Position numbers and translations under genes: made by a program. A stretch of 20,255 nt of DNA from Mollicutes bacterium. GTDB lineage: Bacteria; Bacillota_I; Bacilli_A; Izemoplasmatales; Izemoplasmataceae. The stretch is from assembly GCA_003559585.1 (NCBI GenBank), contig PWKX01000124.1, positions 1-20,255 on the forward strand, written 5' to 3'. Of this stretch, positions 1 through 7,222 are shown one piece after another. The notes under the pieces are model-generated. The model did no database searches. It saw nothing but the letters and a program-made list of their open reading frames with translations, and was not told where the DNA came from. Numbering within the stretch: position 1 is the first letter of the stretch; every line of letters starts with the position of its first letter.

Positions 1-5
1 TAACC

Positions 6-392
6 ATGGCACGTAAAACAAGAACTAAACGTCGCGCAAAGAAAAACATTCCTTCCGGAGTTGCTCATATTCATTCAACTTTCAATAACACCATCATCAC
101 AGTCACTGATCCAAATGGTAACGCCATTGCATGGACTAGTGCAGGTGCACTAGGCTTTAAAGGTAGCCGTAAATCAACCCCGTATGCCGCTCAAATCGCA
201 AGTGAAGCTTGCGCCAAAGCTGCTATGGAACATGGTGTTCAAAAAGTAGAAGTTTCGGTTAAGGGCCCAGGTCCTGGACGCGAAGCAGCAATTCGCTCAT
301 TACAAACTGCCGGATTAGAAATTACGGCAATCAAGGATGAAACACCGGTACCACACAACGGATGTCGTCCACCAAAACGCCCACGTGGCTAG
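6..392 (+). CDS. rpsK: 30S ribosomal protein S11
   Basis: Small-subunit platform protein that contacts 16S rRNA near the E site and the mRNA exit path. The 128-residue product has the usual family length and the hallmarks of S11: a basic N-terminus (MARKTRTKRR), the HIHSTFNNTIITVTD segment, GALGFKGSRKSTPYAAQ, KGPGPGREAAIRSL, and the closing HNGCRPPKRPRG. It is complete and starts with ATG. Its ribosome binding site lies left of the window, so the start rests on homology alone. It is followed after 30 bases by rpoA on the same strand, the standard alpha-operon order (S13-S11-alpha-L17) of Bacillota; rpsM would be expected just upstream. Identification is secure. Confidence 0.98.
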   Translation: MARKTRTKRRAKKNIPSGVAHIHSTFNNTIITVTDPNGNAIAWTSAGALGFKGSRKSTPYAAQIASEACAKAAMEHGVQKVEVSVKGPGPGREAAIRSLQTAGLEITAIKDETPVPHNGCRPPKRPRG

Positions 393-422
393 TAGTGAAG
401 CAAAACAAGGGAGGCTGTTCCA

Positions 423-1382
423 TTGAAAGAATTAAAATTTGAAAAACCTAAAACGAATATTTTATATGATGGTGATACCAGAGGTGAGTTTGAAATCACC
501 CCACTTGACCGTGGATACGGCACCACAATTGGAAACGCCCTACGACGCATTTTACTCTCAAGCCTACCTGGTGCGGCCATTGTCAACTGTCAAATCGATG
601 GTGTCCAACACGAATTCTCATCATTAGAAGGCGTGGTTGAAGACGTAACAACCATTGTGTTAAATTTAAAAGATGTGGTCTTTAAAGTTGATTCTGAAGA
701 TTCTGATTATCAAAAAGAACTTGAAATTGACGTGGTAGGACCTAAAGATGTGACCGCTGGTGACATCATGCCACAAGACGATCCTGATTTTCACATCGTC
801 AATAAAGATTTACACATTGCAACGGTTAACGAAGACACACACTTACGCATGACCTTAGTGGTTAGACGCGGTATCGGCTATGTTAGCGCCGAGAAAAACA
901 AACGCTACAATCGCAATGTAGGGGTTATTCCTATCGATAGTATTTATACCCCTGTTCAACGCGTTAAATACGATGTATCAAAAACACGAGTTGAAGATGA
1001 AGCAGACTTTGATAAACTGTTCATCGAAGTTGAAACCAATGGCGCGATTACACCCAAAGAATCATTAGGTTTAGCCGCTAAAATGCTAATGGCTCAACTT
1101 GAACAAGTCGTTGAACTCTCTGAAAAAGCCAAAGATGAAGATTTCATGGTTGAAAGAGAATCAGAACAAAACACTCAAATTCTTGAAATGCAAATTGAAG
1201 ATCTCGATCTATCTGTCAGAAGCTATAACTGCTTAAAGCGCGCAGGGATTAATACCGTTCAGGAACTAACACAAAAAACAGAAGAAGACATGATGAAAGT
1301 TAGAAACCTCGGTAAAAAATCTCTCAAAGAAGTTAAGCAAAAGCTAGAAGATCTCGATCTCTCTCTTGCAAGACATTCATAG
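423..1382 (+). CDS. rpoA: DNA-directed RNA polymerase subunit alpha
   Basis: Alpha subunit, which dimerises to scaffold assembly of RNA polymerase and contacts promoter UP elements and activators. At 319 residues it has normal length. The N-terminal domain (about 1-230) includes RGYGTTIGNALRRILLSSLPG; the C-terminal domain (about 250-319) includes LSVRSYNCLKRAGINTVQEL and the KVRNLGKKSLKEVK helix-hairpin-helix. The start is a TTG codon at 423, supported by AAGGGAGG at 407-414 with 8 bases of spacing and by the conserved N-terminus; no ATG serves this role. Its stop codon TAG (1380-1382) overlaps the ribosome binding site of rplQ, so the two are probably translationally coupled. Two exact copies of a 14-base stretch encode EDLDL at both edges of the C-terminal domain. 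Confidence 0.98.
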   Translation: MKELKFEKPKTNILYDGDTRGEFEITPLDRGYGTTIGNALRRILLSSLPGAAIVNCQIDGVQHEFSSLEGVVEDVTTIVLNLKDVVFKVDSEDSDYQKELEIDVVGPKDVTAGDIMPQDDPDFHIVNKDLHIATVNEDTHLRMTLVVRRGIGYVSAEKNKRYNRNVGVIPIDSIYTPVQRVKYDVSKTRVEDEADFDKLFIEVETNGAITPKESLGLAAKMLMAQLEQVVELSEKAKDEDFMVERESEQNTQILEMQIEDLDLSVRSYNCLKRAGINTVQELTQKTEEDMMKVRNLGKKSLKEVKQKLEDLDLSLARHS

Positions 1383-1392
1383 GAGGTTTAAC

Positions 1393-1752
1393 ATGCCTAA
1401 TTATCGTAAATTAAATCGCAGAAGCGATCAACGTAAAGCCATGCTTCGTGACCTAGTGACACATCTTATCATTCATGAGCGCATCGAAACAACTGAAACC
1501 AAAGCTAAAGAAGTTAGCCGCATCATGGATAAAATGATCACACACGGAAAGAAAAACACACTAGAATCACGTCGTCGTGCTGCTCAAATTGTTCGTTTTA
1601 CTGAAGCGAATGAAGACCAAAACGCACTTCAAAAACTTTTTTCAGATCTCGCCCCACGCTATCAAGAGCGTCAAGGCGGATACACACGCATCATGAAAAT
1701 GGGACCACGTCGTGGCGATGCCACAGAAATGGCCATCATTGAACTCGTTTAA
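1393..1752 (+). CDS. rplQ: 50S ribosomal protein L17
   Basis: Large-subunit protein near the peptide exit tunnel. The product is 119 residues, typical for Bacillota. It begins MPNYRKLNRRSDQRKAMLRD and ends TRIMKMGPRRGDATEMAIIELV, both family hallmarks. An upstream in-frame TTG at 1366 would add nine residues that do not belong to the family. The ATG at 1393 is preferred because AGGAGG at 1381-1386 sits 6 bases before it. It is the last gene of the alpha operon; a strong terminator follows at 1785. Confidence 0.97.
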   Translation: MPNYRKLNRRSDQRKAMLRDLVTHLIIHERIETTETKAKEVSRIMDKMITHGKKNTLESRRRAAQIVRFTEANEDQNALQKLFSDLAPRYQERQGGYTRIMKMGPRRGDATEMAIIELV

Positions 1753-1784
1753 ACCAAACATTTAAACGTTGACATTAAATAATC

Positions 1785-1821
1785 ATAAGTGTCATCACAT
1801 GTGTGATGGCACTTATTTTTT
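1785..1821 (+). terminator. Intrinsic terminator of the rpsK-rpoA-rplQ operon
   Basis: A 14-bp stem (1785-1798 with 1803-1816, one G-T wobble) closes a 4-base loop and is followed by a run of six T (1816-1821). It lies 33 bases after the rplQ stop and before the ecf promoter, so it separates ribosomal from transporter transcription. Confidence 0.9.
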
Positions 1822-1855
1822 ATCTTTGCTTTTCATCGCTTTTTACAGCGATATT

Positions 1856-1864
1856 TGATATAAT
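1856..1864 (+). promoter_or_regulatory. Extended -10 promoter for the ecf operon
   Basis: TGATATAAT, a TGn extension followed by a consensus TATAAT at 1859-1864. No good -35 hexamer lies 16-18 bases upstream, so the extended -10 would carry the promoter. It sits 28 bases before the ecfA1 start and just after the rplQ terminator. Confidence 0.65.
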
Positions 1865-1892
1865 GAGAATGATTTTTGAGGAGTTGATAGCC

Positions 1893-2702
1893 ATGCAGCC
1901 AATGATATCTTTAGAAGGTGTTTCATTTAAGTATAATCAATCCACCGAAGCCTTAAAAGATGTGAACCTCACCATCAAAAAAGGTGAATGGGTAAGCATA
2001 CTTGGCCATAATGGTAGCGGTAAGAGTACCCTATCAAAATTGCTCGTTGGCTTATTAAAAGCGAGCGAAGGAACCATTAAAGTTGATGGCATCGTTCTTA
2101 ATGAAGATACCGTCTACGACATTCGTAAAAAAATAGGCATTGTTTTTCAAAATCCTGACAATCAGTTTGTGGGTGTCACCGTTCGTGATGACATCGCTTT
2201 CGGCTTAGAAAACCTCCAAATTGAAAGACAAGATATGATTAAACGTATTGATACCTATGTTAAAAAAGTGGATATGTTTGACTTTATCAATAAGGAACCC
2301 TCACAATTATCGGGTGGTCAAAAACAGCGGGTAGCCATTGCCGGTATTTTAGCGATGGAAACGGATGTTATTATTTTTGATGAAGCCACATCCATGCTAG
2401 ATCCAAAAGGCAGACGCATGATTTTAAGCTACATGCGTGAACTAAACAAAGAAGGCGTGACCATCATCACCATCACACATGATATGAAAGAAACCATTGA
2501 GAGTGACCGAATTGTTATTTTAAAAAACGGTTCAGTGTTAAAACACGGACCATCTAATGACATTCTCAATGATAAAGAAACGTTAGAAAAATCAAATTTA
2601 GAACTGCTTTTGCCCTTAGAGCTAATGCATCATCTGGAGCAACATAACATTCAAAACGAAAGGCTGAAAAAACACTTATGGCAATTAAGTTTGAACGGGT
2701 AA
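1893..2702 (+). CDS. ecfA1: ECF transporter ATPase EcfA1
   Basis: One of two ATPases of the energy-coupling factor module that powers uptake of vitamins or metal ions by interchangeable EcfS proteins; no S component is encoded here. The 269-residue product has Walker A GHNGSGKST (38-46), the Q-loop FQNPDNQF typical of EcfA1, signature LSGGQKQR (139-146), Walker B IIFDEATSMLD (Asp163, Glu164) and the H-loop His196. The reading frame is open further upstream, but the ATG at 1893 is chosen because GAGGAG at 1878-1883 precedes it by 9 bases and the upstream part runs through the promoter and terminator. Its 3' end overlaps ecfA2 by 25 bases. Confidence 0.95.
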   Translation: MQPMISLEGVSFKYNQSTEALKDVNLTIKKGEWVSILGHNGSGKSTLSKLLVGLLKASEGTIKVDGIVLNEDTVYDIRKKIGIVFQNPDNQFVGVTVRDDIAFGLENLQIERQDMIKRIDTYVKKVDMFDFINKEPSQLSGGQKQRVAIAGILAMETDVIIFDEATSMLDPKGRRMILSYMRELNKEGVTIITITHDMKETIESDRIVILKNGSVLKHGPSNDILNDKETLEKSNLELLLPLELMHHLEQHNIQNERLKKHLWQLSLNG

Positions 2703-3541
2703 GCTTTCAGTATAAAGGCATTGACAATAAAGGGTATTTAGCACTTTCTGATGTTAACCTCCAGATTGACAAAGAAGGCGAATTTATCACCTTAATCGGT
2801 GAAACAGGCAGCGGTAAAAGCACCTTAGCACAACATATGAACGCACTGATCCAACCCACTGAAGGTAGAATCAGTCTTTTTGGCTTGAAAATAGATTCAA
2901 CCACCAAAAAGAAGAAAAAAATAAAACTCAACCCAATCAGAAAAAAAGTTGGCCTTGTCTTCCAATTCCCAGAATACCAACTGTTTGAAGAGACCGTTGA
3001 AAAAGACATCATGTTTGGCCCTAAAAACTTCGGCATGTCGACAGAAGACGCCAAGCGAAAAGCTGAAGAAATGATTGAGGTTGTTGGCTTACATAAAGAT
3101 TATCTATCTCGCAGCCCATTTAATTTAAGCGGTGGTGAGAAAAAACGTGTATCCATTGCTGGTATTTTAGCGATGGAACCAGATATTTTAATTTTAGATG
3201 AACCAACCAGCGGCTTAGACCCCTTAGGTAGAAACGCTTTATTAGAGGTTTTCCACCGCATTCACACAACACTGAACAAAACCGTCATCATCATCACACA
3301 TGACATGAACACTGTGTATCAGTATGCCAAACGGGTGCTTGTGATGCGCGAGGGTGTCTTGGTTTATGATGGGGATCCTTTAAAACTTTTTTCACGTGGT
3401 AATATTGATAAATGGAACTTAGATGTTCCTGATATACTAAGCTTAACAAGAGACTTAGAAACCAGTTTTAACATCACATTATCGCCCCCACCACGGACAC
3501 GTCAAGATCTTTTTAAAGCACTCGAGGAGGCGTTATCATGA
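2678..3541 (+). CDS. ecfA2: ECF transporter ATPase EcfA2
   Basis: Second ATPase of the energy-coupling factor module, pairing with EcfA1. The 287-residue product shows Walker A GETGSGKST (41-49), the lysine-rich segment and VGLVFQFPEYQLFE Q-loop region characteristic of EcfA2, signature LSGGEKKR (150-157), Walker B ILILDEPTSGLDP (Asp174, Glu175) and H-loop His208. It starts inside the end of ecfA1, with only a weak purine-rich site (GAAAGG at 2658-2663), so translational coupling is likely. Its TGA stop overlaps the ATG of ecfT (ATGA, 3538-3541), which also shows that TGA is a stop in this genome. Confidence 0.95.
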   Translation: MAIKFERVSFQYKGIDNKGYLALSDVNLQIDKEGEFITLIGETGSGKSTLAQHMNALIQPTEGRISLFGLKIDSTTKKKKKIKLNPIRKKVGLVFQFPEYQLFEETVEKDIMFGPKNFGMSTEDAKRKAEEMIEVVGLHKDYLSRSPFNLSGGEKKRVSIAGILAMEPDILILDEPTSGLDPLGRNALLEVFHRIHTTLNKTVIIITHDMNTVYQYAKRVLVMREGVLVYDGDPLKLFSRGNIDKWNLDVPDILSLTRDLETSFNITLSPPPRTRQDLFKALEEALS

Positions 3542-4503
3542 AAAATGTTGTGATTGGACGCTACATCCCAGGACATTCATTCCTTTATCATTTAGATCCA
3601 CGAACAAAAATCATGGCTTTACTTATATTGATGGCCGCTGCTTTTGTTGTCGATGATATCATGCATTTATTGATTGGTCTTGCGCTTGTGATTGGCGTGC
3701 TGCTCATTGGTAAAATCAGTATCAAACGTGTGTACTTAGGACTGCGTCCTTTAATGTTTTTATTGATTTTCACCTTTGTCTTTCAAGTTTTATTCAACAG
3801 GCAAGGACCTGTTCTTTATGAAGAAACCCTGTATTATTCACCAATCACAATTGGATTGGTCGTTTTAACCGTTGTTTTTTGGGGTTTTACAAAAAAATTC
3901 ATTCGTTTTCGCTTATTATATTTTCTTTTAATGCTGTTTACGATACTAGCCATTTTGAGTTTAATTCAAGAACCCTTAACCTTTAGAACCGGAGCGTTTG
4001 TCGTTCATGAAGATGGGTTAAGATTAGCGTTTTTCATCATGGTAAGACTGATCATCATCGTGACATTGTCAACCATATTAACCATCACAACCAAACCAAC
4101 CGACTTAAACTTAGGTCTAGAACAAATTTTAAAACCTTTGAAATTAGTTAGGATTAACGCTGAAGAAGTGGCGATGATTATTTCGATTAGTTTACGTTAC
4201 ATCCCGACCTTACTCGATGAAGCCAATAAAATCATGTTAGCCCAAGCCTCACGCGGCGTTGATTTTGAAGAGGGTAAACTAAAAGAAAAAGTTGTTCAAA
4301 TCGTTTCCTTGCTAGTACCAATGTTCATCATTTCATTTAAACGAAGCGACGAATTAGCCAATGCCATGGAAGCCCGCTCTTTTGTGCCAGGGCAACCACG
4401 AACCCGCCTACATGTTCTTAAATGGAAACTCAATGACAGCATCATCATTGTCTTTAGTTTAACCATCTTAATCACAACCATTATGGCCCGTGTGCTCATA
4501 TGA
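3538..4503 (+). CDS. ecfT: ECF transporter transmembrane protein EcfT, with internal insertion
   Basis: Membrane scaffold that couples the EcfA ATPases to the substrate-binding S components. Family features: N-terminal GRYIPGHSFLYHLDPRTKI, and two coupling-helix motifs near the C-terminus, ASRG (about 237-240) and AMEARSF (about 276-282), which correspond to the family's X-R-G and A-R-G motifs. At 321 residues it is longer than the roughly 265 usual for Bacillota. The extra length lies at about residues 95-150 and contains two hydrophobic stretches (about 103-117 and 126-143) between the usual second and third membrane regions. GAGGAGG at 3524-3530 serves the ATG at 3538. Its end overlaps truA by four bases (ATGA, 4500-4503). 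Confidence 0.92.
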   Translation: MKNVVIGRYIPGHSFLYHLDPRTKIMALLILMAAAFVVDDIMHLLIGLALVIGVLLIGKISIKRVYLGLRPLMFLLIFTFVFQVLFNRQGPVLYEETLYYSPITIGLVVLTVVFWGFTKKFIRFRLLYFLLMLFTILAILSLIQEPLTFRTGAFVVHEDGLRLAFFIMVRLIIIVTLSTILTITTKPTDLNLGLEQILKPLKLVRINAEEVAMIISISLRYIPTLLDEANKIMLAQASRGVDFEEGKLKEKVVQIVSLLVPMFIISFKRSDELANAMEARSFVPGQPRTRLHVLKWKLNDSIIIVFSLTILITTIMARVLI

Positions 4504-5498
4504 TTGAGGCCATAAAAAAATGTCTCACCGAACAAGATGAGACACTATGTTTATCCTTATTAGCATCATCGGTTCGATTAAGACAATTAGATGGCCAAAT
4601 CACTGAAAGTAAAGGACACATCAAGCAGATATTATTTTCATTAACACATCATCAATCTTTTGACATCGACCAATATCAATCTTTAATCATAGTGCATATC
4701 AAACCAAATCTCTATATGAAGTTTAATATCACCGGCAATCACATTGCGTCGATTTATATCGATCAACCAAGTCTATCATTAACGCGCTACCGTATTGATT
4801 TCGCGTATGACGGCACCTGTTTTGAAGGGTTCCAACGACAAAAAAAACAACAAAGAACCGTTCAAGCTACACTTGAATCCGTGTTTTCACATTTCAGTTT
4901 AGAACCTGTTAGCATGCATGCATCAGGAAGAACAGATAAAGGTGTGCATGCCTTAAAACAAACCGCGCACTTTGATGCTGATATAAAACTATCCACAGCT
5001 GAACTTATGAAAAAATGTGCTGATATGTTGCCAGGCGACATTCAATTATTAAATATTGAGATAGTACCCCCTGTATACCATGCACGTTTTGATGCTAAAA
5101 CAAAAACATACACTTACCGTCTTGAACATCAAAAAGACCCATTTAAACACCATCATGCTTATTTTATAAACCGCCTTGATCAAACCAAACTATTAACCAT
5201 TTTAACCCCATTAAAAGGCACCCATGATTTTCTAAGTTTCTCGAAGTTCGAACGTGAAAAAAACACGATTAGGACCATTTTAGATATCTCAATCGACTCA
5301 CATGAGACACAGACACTCATTCATATCACCGCAAACGGCTTTTTAAGGTACATGATGCGTATCATAATCGGCAATGCGCTATATGATTACATAAAAGATA
5401 AAAACACCACACAGCTCAATTTAAAGCATCCTAGCAAAAACGCTTTTAAACAAGTGGCACCCGCACAAGGTTTATATCTAAAACAGGTTAACTATTAA
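4500..5498 (+). CDS. truA: tRNA pseudouridine(38-40) synthase TruA with N-terminal extension
   Basis: Converts uridines 38, 39 and 40 of the tRNA anticodon stem-loop to pseudouridine. The TruA core begins near residue 97 (RYRIDFAYDGTCFEGFQRQ) and carries the catalytic aspartate in ASGRTDKGVHA (Asp146), followed by the KTYTYRL, SFSKFEREKNTIRTI and NGFLRYMMRIIIGN regions. The protein is 332 residues, while the family is about 245-270. The first 95 or so residues are extra and not recognised; the pattern of helix, beta strands and a closing GNHIASIYID strand is loosely like an NTF2/SnoaL fold, a weak inference. No ATG, GTG or TTG with a ribosome binding site lies at the core boundary; the in-frame ATG at 4716 has none. 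The start at 4500 overlaps the ecfT stop, the usual ecf-truA coupling. Confidence 0.93.
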   Translation: MIEAIKKCLTEQDETLCLSLLASSVRLRQLDGQITESKGHIKQILFSLTHHQSFDIDQYQSLIIVHIKPNLYMKFNITGNHIASIYIDQPSLSLTRYRIDFAYDGTCFEGFQRQKKQQRTVQATLESVFSHFSLEPVSMHASGRTDKGVHALKQTAHFDADIKLSTAELMKKCADMLPGDIQLLNIEIVPPVYHARFDAKTKTYTYRLEHQKDPFKHHHAYFINRLDQTKLLTILTPLKGTHDFLSFSKFEREKNTIRTILDISIDSHETQTLIHITANGFLRYMMRIIIGNALYDYIKDKNTTQLNLKHPSKNAFKQVAPAQGLYLKQVNY

Positions 5499-5537
5499 AA
5501 AACCAAACCGTTTATCATTAAATCGGTTTGGTTTTTT
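5497..5537. terminator. Bidirectional terminator shared by truA and the convergent ABC permease gene
   Basis: A perfect 14-bp inverted repeat (5497-5510 and 5524-5537) with A6 on the left and T6 on the right, so it reads as stem plus U-run on either strand. The left arm overlaps the truA stop codon, and the right arm lies within the last codons of the minus-strand permease gene, whose stop is in the loop (5518-5520). Confidence 0.92.
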
Positions 5538-6444
5538 CATTTTCAGAACTATCTTTTTTAAGTGTTTGTTGGATGGAAAAGAGTTTTTTGATGATGACCA
5601 CAAGAAGCAGGATTGAAATATTAAATAATACAATCGTTGCTCCGGAGGGGATGCCAACAACATAACTTAACCATAACCCAAGCAACACAGAAGCTTCACT
5701 AAACAAAATAGCGATTAACAAGGTGTTTTTAAAACTTCGACCGACCTTCATTGCCGCTGCAACGGGAATGATCATCAGACTTGAGACCAATAACACACCG
5801 ACAGTCTCAATGGCTAGGGCAATCACAAGACCTAAAATGATCGTTGTGAAAAATTGAAATACATTAACGTTGATGCCTAATAATCGTGCATATGATTCAT
5901 CAAAACTAACGATGACAATTTTTTTATAAAACACCGCTATCAAGACGATCACAATGATGGTTGTGGCGGTGATGATGTAGATGAATTGTTGGCTAACGGT
6001 TAAGATTGACCCAAATAAATAATTGTAAACCGTTGAGGTGAATCCACCACTCAAAGAAATAAATAGTGCACTCAGCGCGGTTCCTAAACTTATGACAATC
6101 GGCATCGAAATCTCTTTATAGTTTTGGTAGTAATTTCTTAGAGCCTCAATTAACAATGCACCTGTGACAGCGAATATCATACCGATATAAAGCGGATCGC
6201 CAATGGGCAAGGCTAAAATGTTGATGAAGAAAAGTCCAATCGATAAACCAGCCAATGTAAAGTGTGATAAAGTATCGGCAATCATACTCAACCTTTTAAT
6301 GACGACAAATGATCCAATCAACGGTGCTAGAAACCCAATCAACACGCCAGTCATCAAAGCCCGTTGCATAAACGTTCGTTCTAAAATAGCTCGAATAAAA
6401 CCCATTGATAAAAACAAAGGTTCAAATACATCTTCAATCATCAT
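5518..6444 (-). CDS. Metal ABC transporter permease (ZnuB/AdcB/MntB type, ABC-3 family)
   Basis: Membrane channel of an ATP-driven importer, most likely for zinc or manganese. The 308-residue product is very hydrophobic with about eight membrane segments. It has the ABC-3 family segment VVIKRLSMIADTLSHFTLAGL (about 47-67), the ETVGVLLVSSLMIIPVAAA stretch and the ISLGTALSALFIS helix. The metal cannot be decided from sequence. The start at 6444 is served by GAGGTG (minus strand, 6455-6450) and overlaps the upstream ATPase stop by four bases, so the two genes are coupled. The C-terminal tail (about 20 charged residues) is encoded partly within the shared terminator. No substrate-binding lipoprotein gene is next to it. 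Confidence 0.9.
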   Translation of the reverse strand: MMIEDVFEPLFLSMGFIRAILERTFMQRALMTGVLIGFLAPLIGSFVVIKRLSMIADTLSHFTLAGLSIGLFFINILALPIGDPLYIGMIFAVTGALLIEALRNYYQNYKEISMPIVISLGTALSALFISLSGGFTSTVYNYLFGSILTVSQQFIYIITATTIIVIVLIAVFYKKIVIVSFDESYARLLGINVNVFQFFTTIILGLVIALAIETVGVLLVSSLMIIPVAAAMKVGRSFKNTLLIAILFSEASVLLGLWLSYVVGIPSGATIVLFNISILLLVVIIKKLFSIQQTLKKDSSENEKTKPI

Positions 6445-7094
6445 GATGTCACCTCGTTGTCCAAGGTTTCTGTTAATCGACCGTTTTCCATTCGTAACTT
6501 CTTGGTAAAGTTTGCTTTTGAAGCCTTCACGTCGTGGGTGATTAAGATGATGCTCACACCCTCAGCATTTAAGTTATTAATCAAGCGATAAAACTCACTG
6601 ATGCTGTCGCTATCGACCCCAACGGTTGGTTCATCTAAAATCAATAGTTTAGGGTTATTCATCAAAGCGCGTGCAATAAACACACGTTGTAATTGACCAC
6701 CGCTTAAACTATTTATGTTTTCATTTTGCAACTCTAAAATACCGATTTTATCTAACAACGACAACCGTGCTTCTTCATCTATTTTTGATAACCTTGAAAC
6801 AGTTAAGATTTCATTCACAGTAATCGGAAATTCATAATTAAAATCATCAAATTTTTGTGGGACATAACCAATATTGATCCATTGACGATACTGGTGAATT
6901 TCGATGTCATCAATATAAATGCGATTAGATGGCACACGGTTAATGCCTAATAAACATTTAACTAAGGTCGATTTGCCACTACCATTATTACCGACCAACA
7001 CTAAAAATTCACCGCTTTCTAATGTGAAAGAGATGTTTTTTAACACCGTTCTGTAATCATAGCCAAATGATAAGTTATCGACTTTAATTCGCAT
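6441..7094 (-). CDS. Metal ABC transporter ATP-binding protein (ZnuC/AdcC type)
   Basis: ATPase partner of the adjacent permease. The 217-residue product has Walker A GNNGSGKST (35-43), Q-loop GYVPQ, signature LSGGQLQR (130-137), Walker B LLILDEPTVGVD (Asp154, Glu155) and the H-loop His187. The reading frame opens at a GTG at 7118, and an ATG lies at 7103, but the ATG at 7094 is chosen: GAAAGGA (7109-7103) is 8 bases before it, whereas it abuts the 7103 codon, and MRIKVDNLSFGY is the expected N-terminus. The gene is divergent from tmk and is first of a two-gene operon. I see no clear Zur, AdcR or MntR operator upstream. Confidence 0.9.
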   Translation of the reverse strand: MRIKVDNLSFGYDYRTVLKNISFTLESGEFLVLVGNNGSGKSTLVKCLLGINRVPSNRIYIDDIEIHQYRQWINIGYVPQKFDDFNYEFPITVNEILTVSRLSKIDEEARLSLLDKIGILELQNENINSLSGGQLQRVFIARALMNNPKLLILDEPTVGVDSDSISEFYRLINNLNAEGVSIILITHDVKASKANFTKKLRMENGRLTETLDNEVTS

Positions 7095-7123
7095 TGTAGC
7101 CATCCTTTCTATTATCACAAATC

Positions 7124-7132
7124 ATTATAGCA
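7124..7132 (-). promoter_or_regulatory. Extended -10 promoter for the metal ABC operon
   Basis: On the minus strand the sequence reads TGCTATAAT, a TGn extension and a perfect TATAAT (7129-7124). No good -35 hexamer is seen at the proper distance. It lies about 30 bases before the ATPase start and its upstream side faces the tmk promoter. Confidence 0.6.
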
Positions 7133-7161
7133 CATTAAATCTCTCATTCGAGAAATTGATG

Positions 7162-7190
7162 TTCAAAAAGCCAGAAAAATGTGCGATAAT
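7162..7190 (+). promoter_or_regulatory. Promoter for the tmk-holB-ricT-rsmI-metG operon
   Basis: TTCAAA (7162-7167), 17 bases, then GATAAT (7185-7190) preceded by TGC (7182-7184), an extended -10. It ends 32 bases before the tmk start. The divergent ABC promoter lies about 30 bases away, so the two may share regulators. A short inverted repeat (TCTC, 7142-7145; GAGA, 7150-7153) lies between them. Confidence 0.55.
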
Positions 7191-7222
7191 ATACTTGAGA
7201 ACTTACAAGGGAGTGACCACAC

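Noticed and set aside
1..5. TAA at 1-3 as the stop codon of rpsM
   Set aside because: Only five bases precede rpsK and the frame cannot be checked; it could equally be leader sequence.
1197..1360. Exact 14-base direct repeat in rpoA (1197-1210 and 1347-1360)
   Set aside because: Both copies encode EDLDL at positions where the alpha C-terminal domain family normally has similar acidic-leucine sequence, so coding constraint explains it better than a DNA element.
1769..1774. Consensus TTGACA after rplQ as a -35 element
   Set aside because: No -10-like hexamer lies 16-18 bases downstream (the sequence there is TCATCA), and the position falls inside the terminator region. The extended -10 at 1856-1864 is the better promoter.
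2707..3054. 115-codon open frame on the minus strand inside ecfA2
   Set aside because: It is antisense to a well-conserved ATPase, has no ribosome binding site or recognisable motif, and is explained by codon bias of ecfA2.
3538..3541. Possible Mycoplasma genetic code (TGA as Trp)
   Set aside because: TGA ends ecfA2, ecfT and tmk at exact overlaps with next genes, and tryptophans in conserved proteins use TGG, so TGA is a stop.
7142..7153. Short inverted repeat between the divergent ABC and tmk promoters as a metal-repressor operator
   Set aside because: The 4-bp arms (TCTC/GAGA) are too short and do not resemble Zur, AdcR or MntR operators.
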